DNA from: Verrucomicrobiota bacterium
GTDB taxonomy: Bacteria > Verrucomicrobiota > Verrucomicrobiia > Chthoniobacterales > Xiphinematobacteraceae
Assembly (NCBI GenBank): GCA_003176035.1
Contig: PSRL01000026.1
Span: 1 to 6,501 of the forward strand
Length of the DNA stretch: 6,501 bases
Reading direction: 5' to 3'
Position 1 is the first letter of the stretch; the number at the start of each line of letters is the position of its first letter. The notes under the pieces were generated by a model. That model did not search any database. It saw nothing but the letters and a program-made list of their open reading frames with translations, and was not told the origin of the DNA. The translations under genes were made by a program, and so were the position numbers. This document shows, one piece after another, positions 6,332-6,501 of the stretch.

Positions 6332-6501
6332 ATGGCTCACTCATCGATTTACCGAGTTGCTATTCCTATTTTTTCTTTTTTGGCTACTTCGATCTCCGCA
6401 TTTGCGGCAGATCCCACGGAACCGCCTAACGATCCCGGGGAAAAACCTCCTGCAGAGGCTGTCAAAACAACGTCCCCTTCATTTTGGGACTCCCCCACCT
6501 T
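6332..6501 (+). CDS. Exported protein, N-terminal part only
   Basis: An ATG at 6332 opens a frame that runs uninterrupted to the window end (56 full codons plus two bases). It begins with a clear Sec-type signal peptide: a short n-region with one Arg (R8), a hydrophobic core (about 9-22), and a cleavage site AFA|AD after residue 25 (or one residue later). The mature part starts acidic and proline-rich (DPTEPPNDPGEKPP), as in the disordered linkers of periplasmic or outer-membrane proteins, and then reads SFWDSP. The function cannot be judged from this fragment. The start lacks a Shine-Dalgarno; the preceding bases are GCGGCC. It lies 225 bases past ftsH on the same strand, with a possible weak terminator between, so it probably has its own promoter, which I could not identify. 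Confidence 0.72.
   Translation, partial: MAHSSIYRVAIPIFSFLATSISAFAADPTEPPNDPGEKPPAEAVKTTSPSFWDSPT

Noticed and set aside
1..6501. Search for CRISPR arrays, insertion-sequence ends, phage or defence genes
   Set aside because: No spaced direct repeats, transposase motifs, long terminal inverted repeats or recognisable defence domains were seen on either strand.

Overview
The window comes from a bacterial chromosome. It resembles a member of the PVC group, most likely Verrucomicrobia. This rests on the FtsH sequence (its histidine/glycine-rich stretch after Walker B and its proline-rich tail) and on the PHP-domain/glycosyltransferase fusion. Both are impressions from remembered family members, not database results. 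Base composition is moderate, and the first 650 bases look more AT-rich than the rest. None of the three well-bounded gene starts (deacetylase, ftsH, exported protein) has a convincing Shine-Dalgarno sequence.

Layout from left to right. Positions 1 to about 34-36 look like the 5' half of a tRNA gene on the minus strand, cut by the window edge. A stretch with no convincing gene follows to about 400. A small plus-strand gene (402-659, unknown acidic protein of 85 residues) then meets a two-gene minus-strand unit tail to tail, and the two stop codons overlap. That unit is transcribed right to left. It starts with a DUF2334-type polysaccharide deacetylase (4000-3221), followed by an 825-residue protein (3133-656) that joins an N-terminal PHP domain to a C-terminal GT4 glycosyltransferase. 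Together they suggest building and trimming of a cell-envelope or exported glycan or glycolipid. A 57-base AT-rich divergent spacer, with three tandem TTAAT units, separates the deacetylase from plus-strand ftsH (4058-6106), a complete membrane-bound AAA+ zinc protease. Past ftsH there is a possible 38-residue ORF whose start overlaps the ftsH stop, a weak hairpin with a T-run, and the first 56 codons of an exported protein with a clear signal peptide (6332 onward).

ftsH is a housekeeping gene, and the minus-strand pair is an envelope-glycan module. The most unusual point is that the PHP domain appears to have lost two histidine metal ligands, both replaced by tyrosine, while the glycosyltransferase half looks intact. 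I see no CRISPR array, insertion sequence, phage gene or defence system, and nothing that is clearly a new multi-gene system.
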